Source: Castanea sativa
Lineage: Eukaryota > Streptophyta > Magnoliopsida > Fagales > Fagaceae
Direction of reading: 5' to 3'
NCBI RefSeq assembly: GCF_040712315.1
Contig: NC_134013.1
Coordinates: 31,097,001-31,161,000, forward strand
DNA length: 64,000 nt
Shown here: one piece after another, positions 32,200 through 43,960 of the stretch
Numbering within the stretch: position 1 is the first letter of the stretch
Layout: each line of letters starts with the position of its first letter
Position numbers and translations under genes: made by a program
The notes under the pieces: generated by a model
What the model was told of the DNA's origin: nothing
What the model saw: the letters and a program-made list of their open reading frames with translations, nothing else
The model's database searches: none

Positions 32200-33966
32200 T
32201 GATAGGCCCAGAATGTATTGACCCCTTGTGATGAATGAATTAATTAATTAGCCAAGTTTATTAATTAATTAAATAATCATGCAATATACGTGATAGTACA
32301 AACAAATCACCAACTAAAATAAAATGCAGCGGAAAATAAAGTTGACAAGGTGATTTGCTTATTGATAGTGACGTTATTTTAAGTGACGGCACATTAAGAA
32401 GCTGACGGGAATACCCAACCCGTCAGCTAATCTCATTAGGATGCCGCCTTTTCTGGCATTCAGGGCTATATCCCTTACGTAGCGACAATAAGCTGACGGA
32501 TCACGTGGACGAGACATGGCTGACGACCTTGGCTGTAAGGCCCTTGGCTGACGTCCTTTGCTGACGGATCACGTTGATGTACATAAGCTGACGACAGTGT
32601 AGGAGGTACACGTGGGCTGACGACCTTGGCAGACGAAAGCTGTAGGAGTAATCCAACTTTCATTTTTAGCCTATCTTGACTTCTGCTTATGTGAATATAA
32701 GGAAAGTTCTTGCGCCTCACGTTCGACTTTAGTCAAGAAGATTCCTATAAGGAAAGGGCTCAATACAATAGGCAAAGATCCGCGAATTGCTCTTCTAAAA
32801 GGAAAGTACTTCCTCGCCAAGGCGTTTATTTCGGCTCTACACCACTATATAAACCCCAAAAACCCTCATGACAAAAGGTACGCATTATTACCTCAACTCT
32901 GGCACTCTAGGGTTGTTTTAAAGACTCTAACTTGATCGTCGGAGGGTCTTTGGCCGGCACCACACCGGTGCTCTCTGTCGATCACCTACTTTCTCTTCGC
33001 AGGTGTTGCTTCAATCGGAGGGGTACTCGCAGCTCACTGGTGATTTCTTCGACATCATCACTTATGAATGGGGAAAACTTCCAAGACAAAAACCCCACCA
33101 TGTGATTTTAAAGTCATCACTCCCGAGAATTCACTATTATCACAACAAGTGGTTACAAGTAAAGGAATCACAATACCTTATACCAACCTATAGTTGAACC
33201 CTTACCCCAATACCTCAATTGGACTTATTCTATAGTGACAATCTCTCCTTTTAATGCACGGCTCCCAGTATGTAACTAACCAATAAATGCGTGAATCCCA
33301 GTATGCGACTTAATCACCAACTTTAGAAGGATGTTAGCTACAAAGTTCTTCAGTTCATCACACGATGAAGATCATGAAACTCCTTGATCACAAAACTCCT
33401 TGATCACAAAACTCAATGGTATACAAACACAACAACTTCTTCAAGAAAAAGAAGAACTAGGGCAAATTAGGTTTCCGGTCACAATTTGCATGAACAACAC
33501 TTTGCTTCACACTCGTGCAACTGTGCTCACTGTGACGGCCCTTAAAATAATCATTATATCTGTTTAGGGTTATGAGAAAAGAAAGCCTAAACACATACTC
33601 ACGGATAGGAATGAAATCAGAATTGAAAATCTGATTTTCATAAATCTCGATAGATACCCTATCTATCGAGCAACTGTCGAGCATCAAGCTAAAATAGTTT
33701 CTGAACCTCAATAGATACTAGTTGTCGAGTTTTAAAAACCAGCACTTCACCACTTGATTCTTGGACAGACTTGCATAGCTTTAATACTTGAACTTGAAAC
33801 TTTATTCCTTGAAGCATTAAACACATCCTAGATCTACCTAAATACATTCCTTGAAGCATTAAACACATCCTAGATCTACTCAAATACAAGTAAAGTGTGT
33901 TTTGTCAAAGGATTAGTTAATACATGATGACATATGTACCTAACATGAATCACATATGTCCTAACA
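32200..33966 (-). mobile_element. copia-type solo LTR split by a second solo LTR
   Basis: On -, it starts TGTTAGGACATATGTGATTC (33966) and ends ...GGGCCTATCA (32200). Perfect 5-bp target duplications CTATT at 32195-32199 and 33967-33971. Without the nested LTR it is about 1.06 kb. A GCGGAAAATAAA stretch near its end on + (complement TTTATTTTCCGC) is typical for copia LTRs. A 36-bp tandem duplication (CCTTGAAGCATTAAACACAT...) lies at about 33804-33886. Confidence 0.9.
32363..33060 (+). mobile_element. nested gypsy-type solo LTR (698 bp)
   Basis: TGATAGTGACG ... GACATCATCA bounded by perfect CTTAT duplications (32358-32362 and 33061-33065). It has a TATA box CTATATAAACC (about 32847) and repeated CTGACG(G/A) words (about 32400-32630). 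It ends with the leader-like TTCTTCGACATCATCA. It is inserted in the solo LTR 32200-33966. Confidence 0.9.
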
Positions 33967-34551
33967 CTATTTATGTCATTCAACAAACACAGTGGCCAAA
34001 TATATGCCTATTTAGCCAGATAATAATGGCTCTCTTTATGGTGATTTGAAATGGATTTGTGAGACACATCTTTGGACTTGTTTCCAAATGCTGTTTGAAA
34101 AAGCATGTAATTTAGAATGAGTAAAAAATATTTGGCTAATATTGCACTGAAGATAAATGTCAAGGTGGGAATACTGTCCTTGTTGATGCACTATTTAAGA
34201 TATCTGTTTTCTGTGGAATGATCAAGGAACTACTCATATCTTTTCGGAGAGCAACGTTGGAAGAAACCACAATCATCAAGATATCTAGCTGGTTCCTACT
34301 TCCTAGCAGGATATCATTAAAATACTAGTGAAACTTTTCTTCATCTTTGTGACTACTGGTATTTTATTGAGAAACTTATCTTTATCTTTGTGAAATTCGT
34401 CACTGCAGTTTGTTATTTTTCCATGATTAACATAGTACTTAGATGTTGTGTTTCACAAAAAAAAAAAAAACCAAAATACAAACATAAAAACGTAAAAGTG
34501 AGGTGCAATATCACAATGTATTGTCGTGCCAGCCCTAACTGCATAGCTTGT
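33967..34551. other. unannotated host DNA
   Basis: Continuous with 32100-32199 before the LTR insertion. Reading across that insertion gives a short open stretch on +, but it soon meets stops. No family similarity recognised. Confidence 0.4.
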
Positions 34552-34903
34552 TGTTGGGGGACCACAATTTGACTCCCTACAACCACTTTAAAAATATGCT
34601 TGCGTGGCGTGATGTCGAATGCCATAAAAGATTTAAATGTGTCTTCCTCATCACCAATTGGTTTTGAGGTATAATGTCACAACTCACGGTTCAAAAAATG
34701 GTATTAGAGCCAAGGTCATGGGTTCGAGTCACGGGTGTGTCATTGTGAGGGAGGGATTGTTGGGGGGGCCAGAATTTGACTCCCTACAACCACTCTAAAA
34801 ATAGGCCTGCGTGGCGTGATGTTGAATCTCATAAAATATTTGAGTGTGTCTTCCTCATCACCAATTGGTTTTGAGGTGGAATGACACAGCTCATGGTCCG
34901 ATA
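34552..34903 (+). mobile_element. TRIM-type miniature LTR retrotransposon (352 bp)
   Basis: Two direct terminal repeats of about 146 bp (34552-34698 and 34758-34903) start TGTTGGGGG. Between them lies a 59-bp interior with a primer-binding site TGGTATTAGAGCCA at 34699 and a purine tract GAGGGAGGGAT just before the second repeat. Flanks CTTGT (34547-34551) and TTTGT (34904-34908) are a likely 5-bp target duplication with one change. No coding region, as expected for TRIM elements. Confidence 0.85.
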
Positions 34904-34929
34904 TTTGTCATGTCAATGACATAACTCTA

Positions 34930-35231
34930 TGCAAGGTAATTGACACAACATCTTTTGTCAGTGGGTTTGACGCCCACCGGGAGTTTCATGAAAACACAAA
35001 ATGGCCCTAGGATAGATCCAATAATAATGAGCCAATGTCCTATAATAATAGGTCTATGGCATATTCCAGCATCTATCTCGCACCCCAAACTTTTTACATT
35101 TACACCCATTGCCTATTCTCTAATCTATATACTCCCTTTTTCAATCACCTAACTCGCATCAAGGGTGTTTTTCCATGCATAAGAAGCATTGCCACTTTAG
35201 TTTAGCCTCAAGGAATGTACAAGATGGAAAA
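34930..35231. repeat. diverged duplicate of 55560-55915 (left part)
   Basis: Shared words in order with the region near 55580-55915: AATTTCATG/GTTTCATG, (C/A)ACAAAATGG, TTACACCCATTGC/CTACACCC, CTCGCATCAAG/CTTGCATCAAG, TTTTCCATG, GAAGCAT. The remainder of this copy continues after the retroelement at 43863-44440. No protein recognised. Confidence 0.5.
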
Positions 35232-36069
35232 TGTTGGGTTCTAAGACTTTAGGAACCAAATATATTAGAACTTCAATGTGTAATGTGTTGGCAAACCATG
35301 ATCAAAACTTAGAGTCTAGATTTAGGCTGCTCAAAGTGTGTTTATGTGTAAAGTTGGAACCAAGTGATTGCAGAAAATATTAGACTAAATCTGCAAGGCT
35401 TGATCGATAAAAAATTAGACTCGATTGATCGAACCTCATGCAGATTGTTTTTTCTGCAGACTTTCCAACTCAGCCCAAGCTCGTTTGACGTGTAGAGTTT
35501 TATGTTATGTCTCATATAAATAGAAAAACCCTAGCCACGTTTTAGAGATTGTTGATATGCTGTGTGTGTGAATCTTCTGTGAGATCTAGATGTGTTTACC
35601 TTCATACACACTTAGGGTTATCAAGATCAAGATTAATGTCAAGAACTTGGTGATCTCTTCGGTTGTTGTTTCAAGAGCTTAAAGAAAAACACAAGAAGGA
35701 GAACTTGTGGTTGTTGTGGATTGAAGAAAGAAGTAGTCCGAGGACTCGGAGCTATCACGTGGTTGTGGTAGTAAGTTTTCTATACTAGGTATCAATAGAA
35801 TGTTAGTAGTCTAAGTTCTATTGTACAAACTTCAATTCTTTCATAGTGGATCTATTTTACCTTGAGAATAGCTAGGTTAAATTCTCCCTACGTTTTTCAC
35901 CGGTTTGGTTTTCCTGAGTTATCATATCATTGTGTTATTTACTTTTCCGCACTATTCACATGATATGATTTGAATGTGTTTAACCTAAATCTTATTAAAG
36001 AACTTGTTAATCAACTTGGCTTAACATTATGTTAAACAACTTATGTTTTAAGGGGTCTAAAAATGTACA
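35232..36069 (+). repeat. 5' LTR
   Basis: Near-identical to 43018-43857 apart from scattered changes. It holds two copies of a (CGAT)CGA(T/A)-type word at about 35400-35435 (TTGATCGATAAAAAATTAGA, TCGATTGATCGAAC). It also has TATA-like CATATAAATAG near 35512. Confidence 0.9.
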
Positions 36070-36142
36070 AGTAGTATTAGAGCGGGTTAGCTCTAATGTT
36101 TAGATCCTTTAATCTAAGAGTTGATCCTTGACCCCTACTGTC

Positions 36143-39100
36143 ATGGAACACGGTCACTTTCTAGTGATCTCACCACACTTTGATGGGAACAACTATGCCT
36201 ACTGGAAAGTAAGGATGAAAGCATTCCTGAAATCAATTGATGAGAGAGTTTAAAATTCCGTTGAATACGAATGGGAGAAACCGATTACTCCTGTAAGCAG
36301 GTAGCAAACTTCTTAGAAAGAAGCAGTCGCTTTTAATAGCAAAGCCATGAATGCTATTTTTAATGTTTTTTCTATAGAGGAATTCAAGAGGATCTCAAAT
36401 GTTGAGGTTGCTCATACTACTTGGAATATTCTCCAAACTGTACATGAATGCACAAAGACAGTTAAGATCAATATGTTGTAGCAATTAACAACTAGATTTG
36501 AAAGCATTAGGATGTCTAATGATGAAAGTTTTGATGAATTCTATGCTAAGCTTAATGATATTGTTAATTCTGCTTATAATTAAGGTGAAATTTATGATCA
36601 ACTTAAAATTGTTAGGAAGATTCTTAAATCTTTGACTGAGAAATTTAGACCTAAAGTGACTGTCATTACTGAGAGCAAGGATGTGGACTCCATCCTTGTT
36701 GATGAGCTTGTAGGATCTCTTTAGTCCTATGAGCTAGACTTACCCAAAACAAATAAATCCAAATCAATGGCTCTTAAGTCAGTTGATGTTGGAAAAAACT
36801 AGTTCTGCATCTCATACAAAACACACAGCGGAAGCAACAATCATAGATCTACTTCATTCATGAGAGATAACATGTAATCTTGAATTCTATAACAAAGAAT
36901 AGAAAAAGTACCTTGATGCAGTGAAATTCAAAACCAAGACTTGAGAATACCTCTAATCTTCATCTCAATTCCATATGGTGCCCAAGATGTGTGGTCTCTC
37001 AATCAGTCTTTATGCACATTGATTCTCAAAGAAAAATCTTTCTTCTTCTCCTTGTAGAGAGAAACTATTTTCTTTTTTTTCATCGTACGTACATTCTAAC
37101 TACCTTCGTAGTTACTTTATTTAATAACTCTTATTAAATAAAAACTGATTATCTAATTGAGTTAGCATTTTGGGCCTACCCAATTGGGTTTTAGTTTGTA
37201 ACTTGAGATGAGACCAAAGGGAACAAATAAGACTCTAGCTCCAATGGGCCTTGGCTTTTCTATCAACTCTTGACAAGTTCAAAGTTACCATTAATTATAT
37301 TTAATACCACTATATAAATATAATTGCACTCTAAACCTTATTAATAAATTATATCCCAAGACTCTAATAATATCATTTGACCCCTCCATGAAATATCCAT
37401 AGTGAACAAAGTCATAATAAACTGTCACTTTGTAAACAACTATTTTATCCTTGAGTACCCGGTATAATATTTTAGTTATTCACATTTATTGAAATCTAAT
37501 TTCAATAAATATAAGTTTTAGTAACTTCTTACTAAAGTGGGCGCCCTGAATAACCAGTTCCTATTAAACTTATCTCAATGGGATATTTCGTGTCTCTACA
37601 AAAAGAGATTATGGATTCTATCTTGAGAATATGTGTTCCCTCAACATTACGTGTGGTTACCCAACATACTGAGATTTTGACCGTGAATATTAGATCTCAC
37701 TCCTGATATATCAAAGTAACCTACATTTCATGATCGGATTCACTACCCTCTCAGGATTAAGAGTCTATGAAATTAGAAGTCGTGAGATTAATTATTCAGG
37801 TGACAGTTGTTGATTGAATAATTAATCTCACAGCGATCCAGTTTAATATGTCTTAACTCTTAAGACACATCAACACATCAATTAGAAGTCTCCATTTCCA
37901 TGATCAAGACAAATCATCTTAATTGATGTGCTATAGTCTTCGCAGATGAAACGCCCAATTTTATCACCGACTATGAACTACATTTTGAGTTTACAAGGAA
38001 CTTGTGATTTACATCTTTTGTGATTAAATCACATAAATCACATATAATGCATCTCATGGACTATGATAATGTCCCATTAGTTCATTTATAAATAGCCTCA
38101 TATAATTATACAATTTAATTATTTATGACATGCCAATAAATTGGATTTTAGGGCATAAACCCTAACAGTTGATGAGAATGGATTTGATGATGAATTATCT
38201 TCTACAGAGATTGCATATCTTGCCAAGAACTTTAGAAACTTTCTTAGGAATAATAACAGAAGGGCAAGAGGTAAAAACAATGCTGAACCTAGGAATTTTA
38301 AGAGGAATGAACCCACTAAAGCGAACAATACTGATAAAACTAAAGAGAAAGTAGGTCAAACCTCTAATAATTCTTTGGAACAACAATGTTTTGGTTGTCA
38401 AGGGTATGGTCATGTGAAATTAGAATGTCCCACATTTTTTAGATCAAAGGGTAAGGCTATGACTGTAACCCTTAGCGATGAAGAAGTTTCTGATCACAAA
38501 TCTGGTAGTGATGAAGATGAAAACTTCATTGTTTTCACAGCTACAGCTGTAGTTGATGAAGGTGTTGTGGTTGAAGAGAACCCTTCTGATAGGGAACTCT
38601 CTGAATGTGCTAATTTGCAAGAAGCTTACAATAAGCTATGCAAAGTTGCTGCAAAAGATGCAATGAATGTTGATAAAGGTTTAAAAAAAATTGCTTCTCT
38701 TGAACTTGAAAAGAAAGATTTGTTATTGAAATTGCTTGATGCTAGCACTTTAATTAATAAAGTGAAGACTGAGTACATGATGTTGATTGAAAAGATTAAA
38801 AAATTGGAACTCGAATTATTTGTTGCTAGAGAACAAACTAGTAGGCCTGCTAGTTCTAAATTTGATCACATGTTGAGTGTTCAGAAGTCTCCTTTTAATA
38901 AAACTGGTCTAGGTTTTGTAGAAAGCATCTCAATGTCTGAAACTCATTTCATAATATTTTTTTTCCTTCTTCTGAGGCTCCTGTGAGTGAGATTGTCAAA
39001 CCAATAGAAGTTACACCTCCTAGAAAGATTAGAGTTGATCTTAAAGAGTCTAAGCCTAAGAATCCTACTCTCCCTAAGGATAAGGAGCATTATTGACATT

Positions 39101-39357
39101 TATGGGGTTGTCACTTTTGTGGAAAGACTGGACATATTCGTCCAAATTGTTTCAAGTTGCAAGGTGCAAAGTGAGCAAATAAGCCAAAAGTACCTATGCC
39201 TCAAGCACAAGATCCCATGGTACTTATTGGTGAGTTGGTAAAGGCATTAAACCTTTATTCCAATCCTGGAATTGCTCATCATTCTAATAAGAATAATAAC
39301 TCTAATGCTAAAGTTGCATCTAAAAAGTTTTGGATGCAAAAGGCTCAATCTAATTGA
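36143..39357 (+). pseudogene. copia-type gag with two zinc knuckles, interrupted
   Basis: From ATG 36143: FDGNNYAYWKVRMKAFLKSI, as in the DUF4219/UBN2 gag group, then WNILQTVHE, SNDESFDEFYAKLNDIV and LKIVRKILKSL. Four or more stops occur in this part. A solo LTR (36787-38167) splits the ORF. It resumes at about 38168 and runs open from 38375 through a knuckle CFGCQGYGHVKLEC, an acidic region and a Lys/Leu-rich coiled coil (38600-38830). A second knuckle, CHFCGKTGHIRPNC, lies at about 39107-39150. The stop is at 39355-39357. No protease follows. Confidence 0.85.
36787..38167 (-). mobile_element. solo LTR (1,381 bp) nested in gag
   Basis: On -, it starts TGTTAGGGTTTATGCCCTAA and ends CTAGTTTTTTCCAACA. 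Perfect target duplications GTTGA (36782-36786 and 38168-38172). The start sequence and the TTCCGCTGTGTG word near its 3' end are well known from plant copia LTRs. Gag text runs on directly across it. Confidence 0.95.
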
Positions 39358-39360
39358 GCA

Positions 39361-41320
39361 TTTCTGACATGGTCCTTATGCTTCATCTCTCTATTCTTTG
39401 TGAACTTTCTTCTTTTGTTGTTTTAGTTTTTTTGAGGATCTGCATTGCATAACATTCATGCATTTCATAATAGATTGTGTTTGTTATTCTTTTCTAATTT
39501 TTTTTTAAAAAGAAAAGGAAAGGAAAAGGAAGGAAAAATGTGTTTGGCATTATTTTTCTTGAACTTATAATCAAGGTTGACCATATTATCTTTACATAAC
39601 ATGTTTATGTACCTTGTTTAGCTTGAATGAGCTTATTAATTTGACTCTACTTTGCTAGTTTTAGCTTTGTAGTGCATGTTGTGTGGGAGTTGTTTATAGT
39701 TTTTGATTATTTGATCTTGATTTTGAAGTCACATGTTTTTTATCATTTGGACTTGAACTTAATGAGAAAGGCATAAATAACTATCTCGCCACTGTTTACT
39801 AGCCAATCATGAATATCTTAGTGCATATAATAAGATTTAGTGCTCAAGAAAGTGTAGCACATACACAAAAAGAACATAAGGTGTAGCCTCGAATTAAATG
39901 CTAAAATTGGTGTGTACATTATTGGACTATAATCAATTCACAATGAAATAAAATTAGTGTGTACATTATCTTGGTTATTATAATAATCTCCAAATCAAAT
40001 AAAATTGGTGTGTACATTATGAGGCAAAACAAGAAACTTACATGATTGCAAGCTTGTTTTCTAGGAGACGTGAGAGTTATATGATGTAACTCTTTAGGTG
40101 ATAGTCTCTTTCAAATTTATGTGATGAATTTTGTAGAGATTGTGATTGATTACTATCTACATATCACCTCACATGTATCTTAAGTTATTGTTAGTTGCAC
40201 ACACTACACAAGTTATTTTTTGCTAAACTTTGTACAAAATATTGTGTGTGATCTTGTTGTGGCCATCCAAGATTAAATGTGCCCGGATTCTAATGCAAAA
40301 TATGTTTAATGGTTGATTTTTTTTAGGACAAATTGGTTGAAAAACTCGTTTTTGGGAGATCTGGGTTGAATTTAGGTGTTTTTGAAAAACTTTTCATCTC
40401 ATACTCATGCATTTCATCCATAAAACAATGCGTTTTGAGGAGTCTCTGTATTAAAATGCTTTGTTTTTCAAAAATCTAAGTTTTCCAGATTTTTGATCGA
40501 TCAAACCTATTGCTCGACCAATCGAAAATGCGATAAAAATTAAGGTTTGAATTTGCCTGGCTCGATTGATGTTGGACCAATCGAAATTGATTTTCGATCA
40601 ATCGATCGAATCTAATTTTTGACCAATTGAAATTCGTACTGTGAGTTTTTAAAAAGGTTTTTCTCTCACGTATTCATCACACTTTTCAAATCTTTTCAAA
40701 AACTTTTTGACTGTTCCTCTTCAACCGATCCAATCCAAGCCAATTTTGTCGTTTTCTTCCTAAAATTTCTCAAGGGTTTTTGTCTTCTTGTGCTTGTAAG
40801 TCACTTTTACCCTTTCTTTTTCATTTTATTCACATTTTCATGCATTTTAGTTGAAATTTTCGAACTCATATAATTTGGGGTTTTTGATTTTTAAGTTGTT
40901 TTCTTTCACATTTGATCATTGGGTTTTTGTCTCTAGATATTATTAACATGATTGACATGCATTAATTTGATTCATTTTTTTATTTGGAAAAATTTGAAAT
41001 TCTAGGGCTTGAAAGTTTAAGAAATTGGGGATTTTGTTCAATTGGGATAAAATTGATGAAATTGACTTATGTTGTTGATTGATTATGTCATTATATGATG
41101 TTATCTAACTAGTGTAATGATAAATTGATCAATTTGTTGGATTTTTGAAATTGGGTTTTTCAAAATTTGGGGTTTTTGTTTTAAAACTCTATGTTCAAGT
41201 CAATTGTTGGTTTATAATATAGAATTGAACAAATTTCAGTGCATTAGGGCATGCATCATATGTGCATTCATGTCATGCATCATATAGATTGTTATTTTCT
41301 ATATTTGTTTTGTCTAACCC
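39361..41320 (+). other. non-coding internal region of the pol-less element
   Basis: No coding potential. It is conserved in the inverted copy (about 61950-64000 on -) at almost the same length, so it belongs to the element. It includes three copies of AAAATTGGTGTGTACATTAT at about 39904-40020 and a cluster of GATCGAT/CCAATCGAA words at 40490-40640. Confidence 0.7.
39904..40022. repeat. three-copy direct repeat inside the element
   Basis: AAAATT(G/A)GTGTGTACATTAT occurs three times, about 50 bp apart. The inverted copy has two units (complement at about 63327-63395), so the number varies between element copies. Confidence 0.8.
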
Positions 41321-41392
41321 TCTCTAATGCAGTTTGCCTTAGGGTTTTTTATTTTTATTTTTTTTTATCTTTCCTTTCCAACCCTTAGCATC

Positions 41393-42492
41393 ATGGTTAG
41401 GAAGACTAGAGCTAACAAGAAAACCACCACCACCTCCTCTACCCCGGCTTTCGATAGTGAGAGATTTAGGGTTGAGAAAAACCAAGAAACCTATGAGAAA
41501 CTTAATATATTTAGGTCTGTTTGGGCTAAGCGGAGAATGGTTTTAGATGAGCTTGGTGGGGAGATTAGGAGGAACTTTGAGCGTAGGGGCTGGTTACCTC
41601 TTATTAATATAGAGTACCCTCCTCCAGCTACCTTGGTAAGAGAGTTCTATTCAAACCTCTCTGTCCACTCCAATGATTCCAACACTCACTATGTGATGAG
41701 TTGGATAAAGGGTGAAGAGTATGCTATTACTCCTTTAGTGGTGGCCTCTACTCTTGGGGTACCTTTGGTACGACAGCTTATGTATCCTTATTCTAAGACC
41801 CCTCCTCTCGATATTATGTCATATCTCACCAGTACTTCCATTAGTTGGGGTACTGATCCTCATATCACCTCTCATTAGATTACTGAGCTCAATTACTTGT
41901 CTTTCCGGATTTCTTGTCATTCAATTTGACTTATCTCTCATTTGCACACCATTCATATTGAGAGATGTGCTTTTTTGTATGCTCTTGTGACTGATGCTCC
42001 TATGTGTTTTCTGTCTCTTTTCATTCGTTCTTTAGTTGAGGTTCATAGGAGTAGTTCTAAGTCATATTGTCTTTTCTTCCCTATTTTTATTCATAGGATT
42101 TTGTTACATTTAGGATTAGAGGAGTTTCTTGCATTTGAGCCTGTCCATATCATAGCTCCCACAGGTGCCACCTTCCTTAGGTAAAAAGCAGCTCAGATGA
42201 AAGCTAGCTCTAAACACCTTTGAGAAGAGTTTTCTACAGGTGCTGCATCTCATCCTCCTTCTTCAAGTGACCCCACAACTGAAGAGTTTGTCGATCTCAC
42301 TGCCACTGTTGATCCTCTACCTTCATCTTCGGGTGATTCATCCATTTGGAGTATGTTGGATACTGTCATGACCATTCAGGCGGCACATGGATAGCTTTTG
42401 GTGGATGTGCTCACTGAGCTTCAGGCTTTGCGTGCAGATTTGGTGAGTGCTCGGCGATCTTCTCCACCACTTTCTTTTGATGACGAGACTTG
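41393..42492 (+). pseudogene. PF20167-type plant transposon protein ORF
   Basis: From ATG 41393, a basic start (MVRKTRANKKTTTTSSTPAF) and YEKLNIFRSVWAKRRMV lead to FERRGWLPLINIEYPPPATL, REFYSNLSVHS and YVMSWIKGEEYAITPLVVAS. Further on come IERCAFLYALVTDAPMCF and FIHRILLHLGLEEFLAFEPV. These are the hallmarks of the 'putative plant transposon protein' domain often placed near the 3' end of plant LTR elements. Stops occur at 41877 and near 41928 and 42182; a Ser/Pro-rich tail runs to about 42492. Function unknown. Confidence 0.75.
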
Positions 42493-43017
42493 ATTGTCCT
42501 TTGACAATTCGTCACAAAAAGGGGGAGTGTTTATTGATGGAGATAAGGGGAGTTTTTGTTAGATTGTATCTAGGAGTTTCATGATGTATATTTTTGGCTC
42601 ATGATGTATTTGTTTTGGTCCTAATGTATGTATTTATTTTTATGGGTTGTATATGTTAGGGGAAGACACTTTGTTTTATTGTTTCTTGTTTCACATGTTT
42701 CACATGTTCTACATTGATTATTGATTTATATTATGAGGTTATTCATGGTATATGTCTTTTATTTTCTATTTTGTGAAATCAAGAATTTTATTTTGTTTTA
42801 CTTGTATTTTCCACACATGCATTTATGTGTTTGTTGAGTGTTTCAGGAAGATGCAGGTTACAGGTTTATTCAGTCGTGCTGCTGTCTACACTGGCAACTA
42901 ATAGATAGTAATTAGGTTGAATTATTATTGGGCATGTTGATTTTTTAGGGGCTATTTGTAACTTTGAGCATTTCAGTTTTGTTATGTGTTTTGTCATGGA
43001 TTGCTAAAGGGAGAGTT

Positions 43018-43857
43018 TGTTGGGTTCTAATACTTTAGGAACTAAATGTATTAGAACTACAATGTGTAATGTGTTGGCAAACCATAATCAAAACTTAGAG
43101 TCTAAATTTAGGCTGCTCAAAGTGTGTTTATGTGTAAAGTTGGAATCGAGTGATTGCAGAATTTATTGGACTAAATTTGCAAGGCTTGATCGATCGAAAA
43201 TTAGACTCGATCGATCGAAACTCGTGCAAATTATTTTTTCTGCAGAATTTCTAACTCAACCTAAGCCCATTTGATGTGTAGGGTGTTATGCTTTATGTCT
43301 CATATAAATAGAAAAACCCCAGCCACATTTTAGAGGTTGTTGATATGTTGTGTGTGTGAATCTTCTATGAGATCTAAAGATGTTTACCTTCATACACACT
43401 TAGGGTTATCAAGATCAAGAATGATGTCAAGAACTTGGTGATCTATTCGGTTGCTGTTTCAAGAGTTTAAAGAAAAACACAAGTAGGAGAACTTGTGGTT
43501 GCTGTGGATCAAAGAAAGAAGTAGTCCATGGACTCGGAGCTGTCATGTGGTCGTGGTAGTAAGTTTTCTACACGAGGTAACAATAGAATCTTAGTGGTTT
43601 AAGTTCTATTGTACAAACTTCAATTCTTTCATAGTGGATCTATTTTACCTTGAGGATAGCTAGGTTAAATCCTCCTCAGGTTTTTTACCTGTTTGGTTTC
43701 CCTAGGTTATCATGTCGTTGTGTTATTTACTTTCACGCACTATTCACATGATATGATTTGAATGTGTTTAACCTAGATCTTATTAAAGAACTTAATAATC
43801 AACTTGGCTTAACATTAGGTTAAACAACTTGTGTTTTAGGGGGTCTAAAAACATACA
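43018..43857 (+). repeat. 3' LTR
   Basis: Begins TGTTGGGTTCTAATACTTTA after the purine tract CTAAAGGGAGAGTT and ends AAAAACATACA, then target duplication GAAAA. It has perfect CGATCGATCGAAA words at about 43187-43225. Confidence 0.9.
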
Positions 43858-43960
43858 GAAAATACTTTAGTTTTAGAATTCTATATAGTACAAAATTTGT
43901 ATTATGTATTAGTTTTGCTCCTGGCTAATTAACAAAATTATTTTGATACACTGAAACCCC

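Larger units (their letters stand above)
35232..43857 (+). mobile_element. copia-like pol-less LTR retrotransposon (LARD-type) with gag and a plant transposon-protein ORF
   Basis: LTRs of 838 and 840 bp (35232-36069, 43018-43857) start TGTTGGGTTCTAA and end TACA. Target duplications GAAAA are perfect (35227-35231, 43858-43862). A tRNA-Met-type primer site GTATTAGAGCGGGTTA follows the 5' LTR and a purine tract AAAGGGAGAG precedes the 3' LTR. Inside are gag (36143-39357), 2 kb of non-coding DNA, a PF20167-type ORF (41393-42492) and no recognisable protease, integrase or RT. A solo LTR is nested in gag. An inverted second copy starts at 59548. Confidence 0.85.

Noticed and set aside
34390..34625. 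Open frames on both strands near a poly-A run
   Set aside because: They overlap the TRIM repeat boundary and a 14-A run; no similarity.
39904..40022. Direct repeats with regular spacing, CRISPR-like at first sight
   Set aside because: Only three units, inside a plant retroelement; no cas genes and wrong type of organism.
41754..42184. Additional separate + frames within 41393-42492
   Set aside because: They are frame-shifted pieces of the same PF20167-type ORF and not separate genes.
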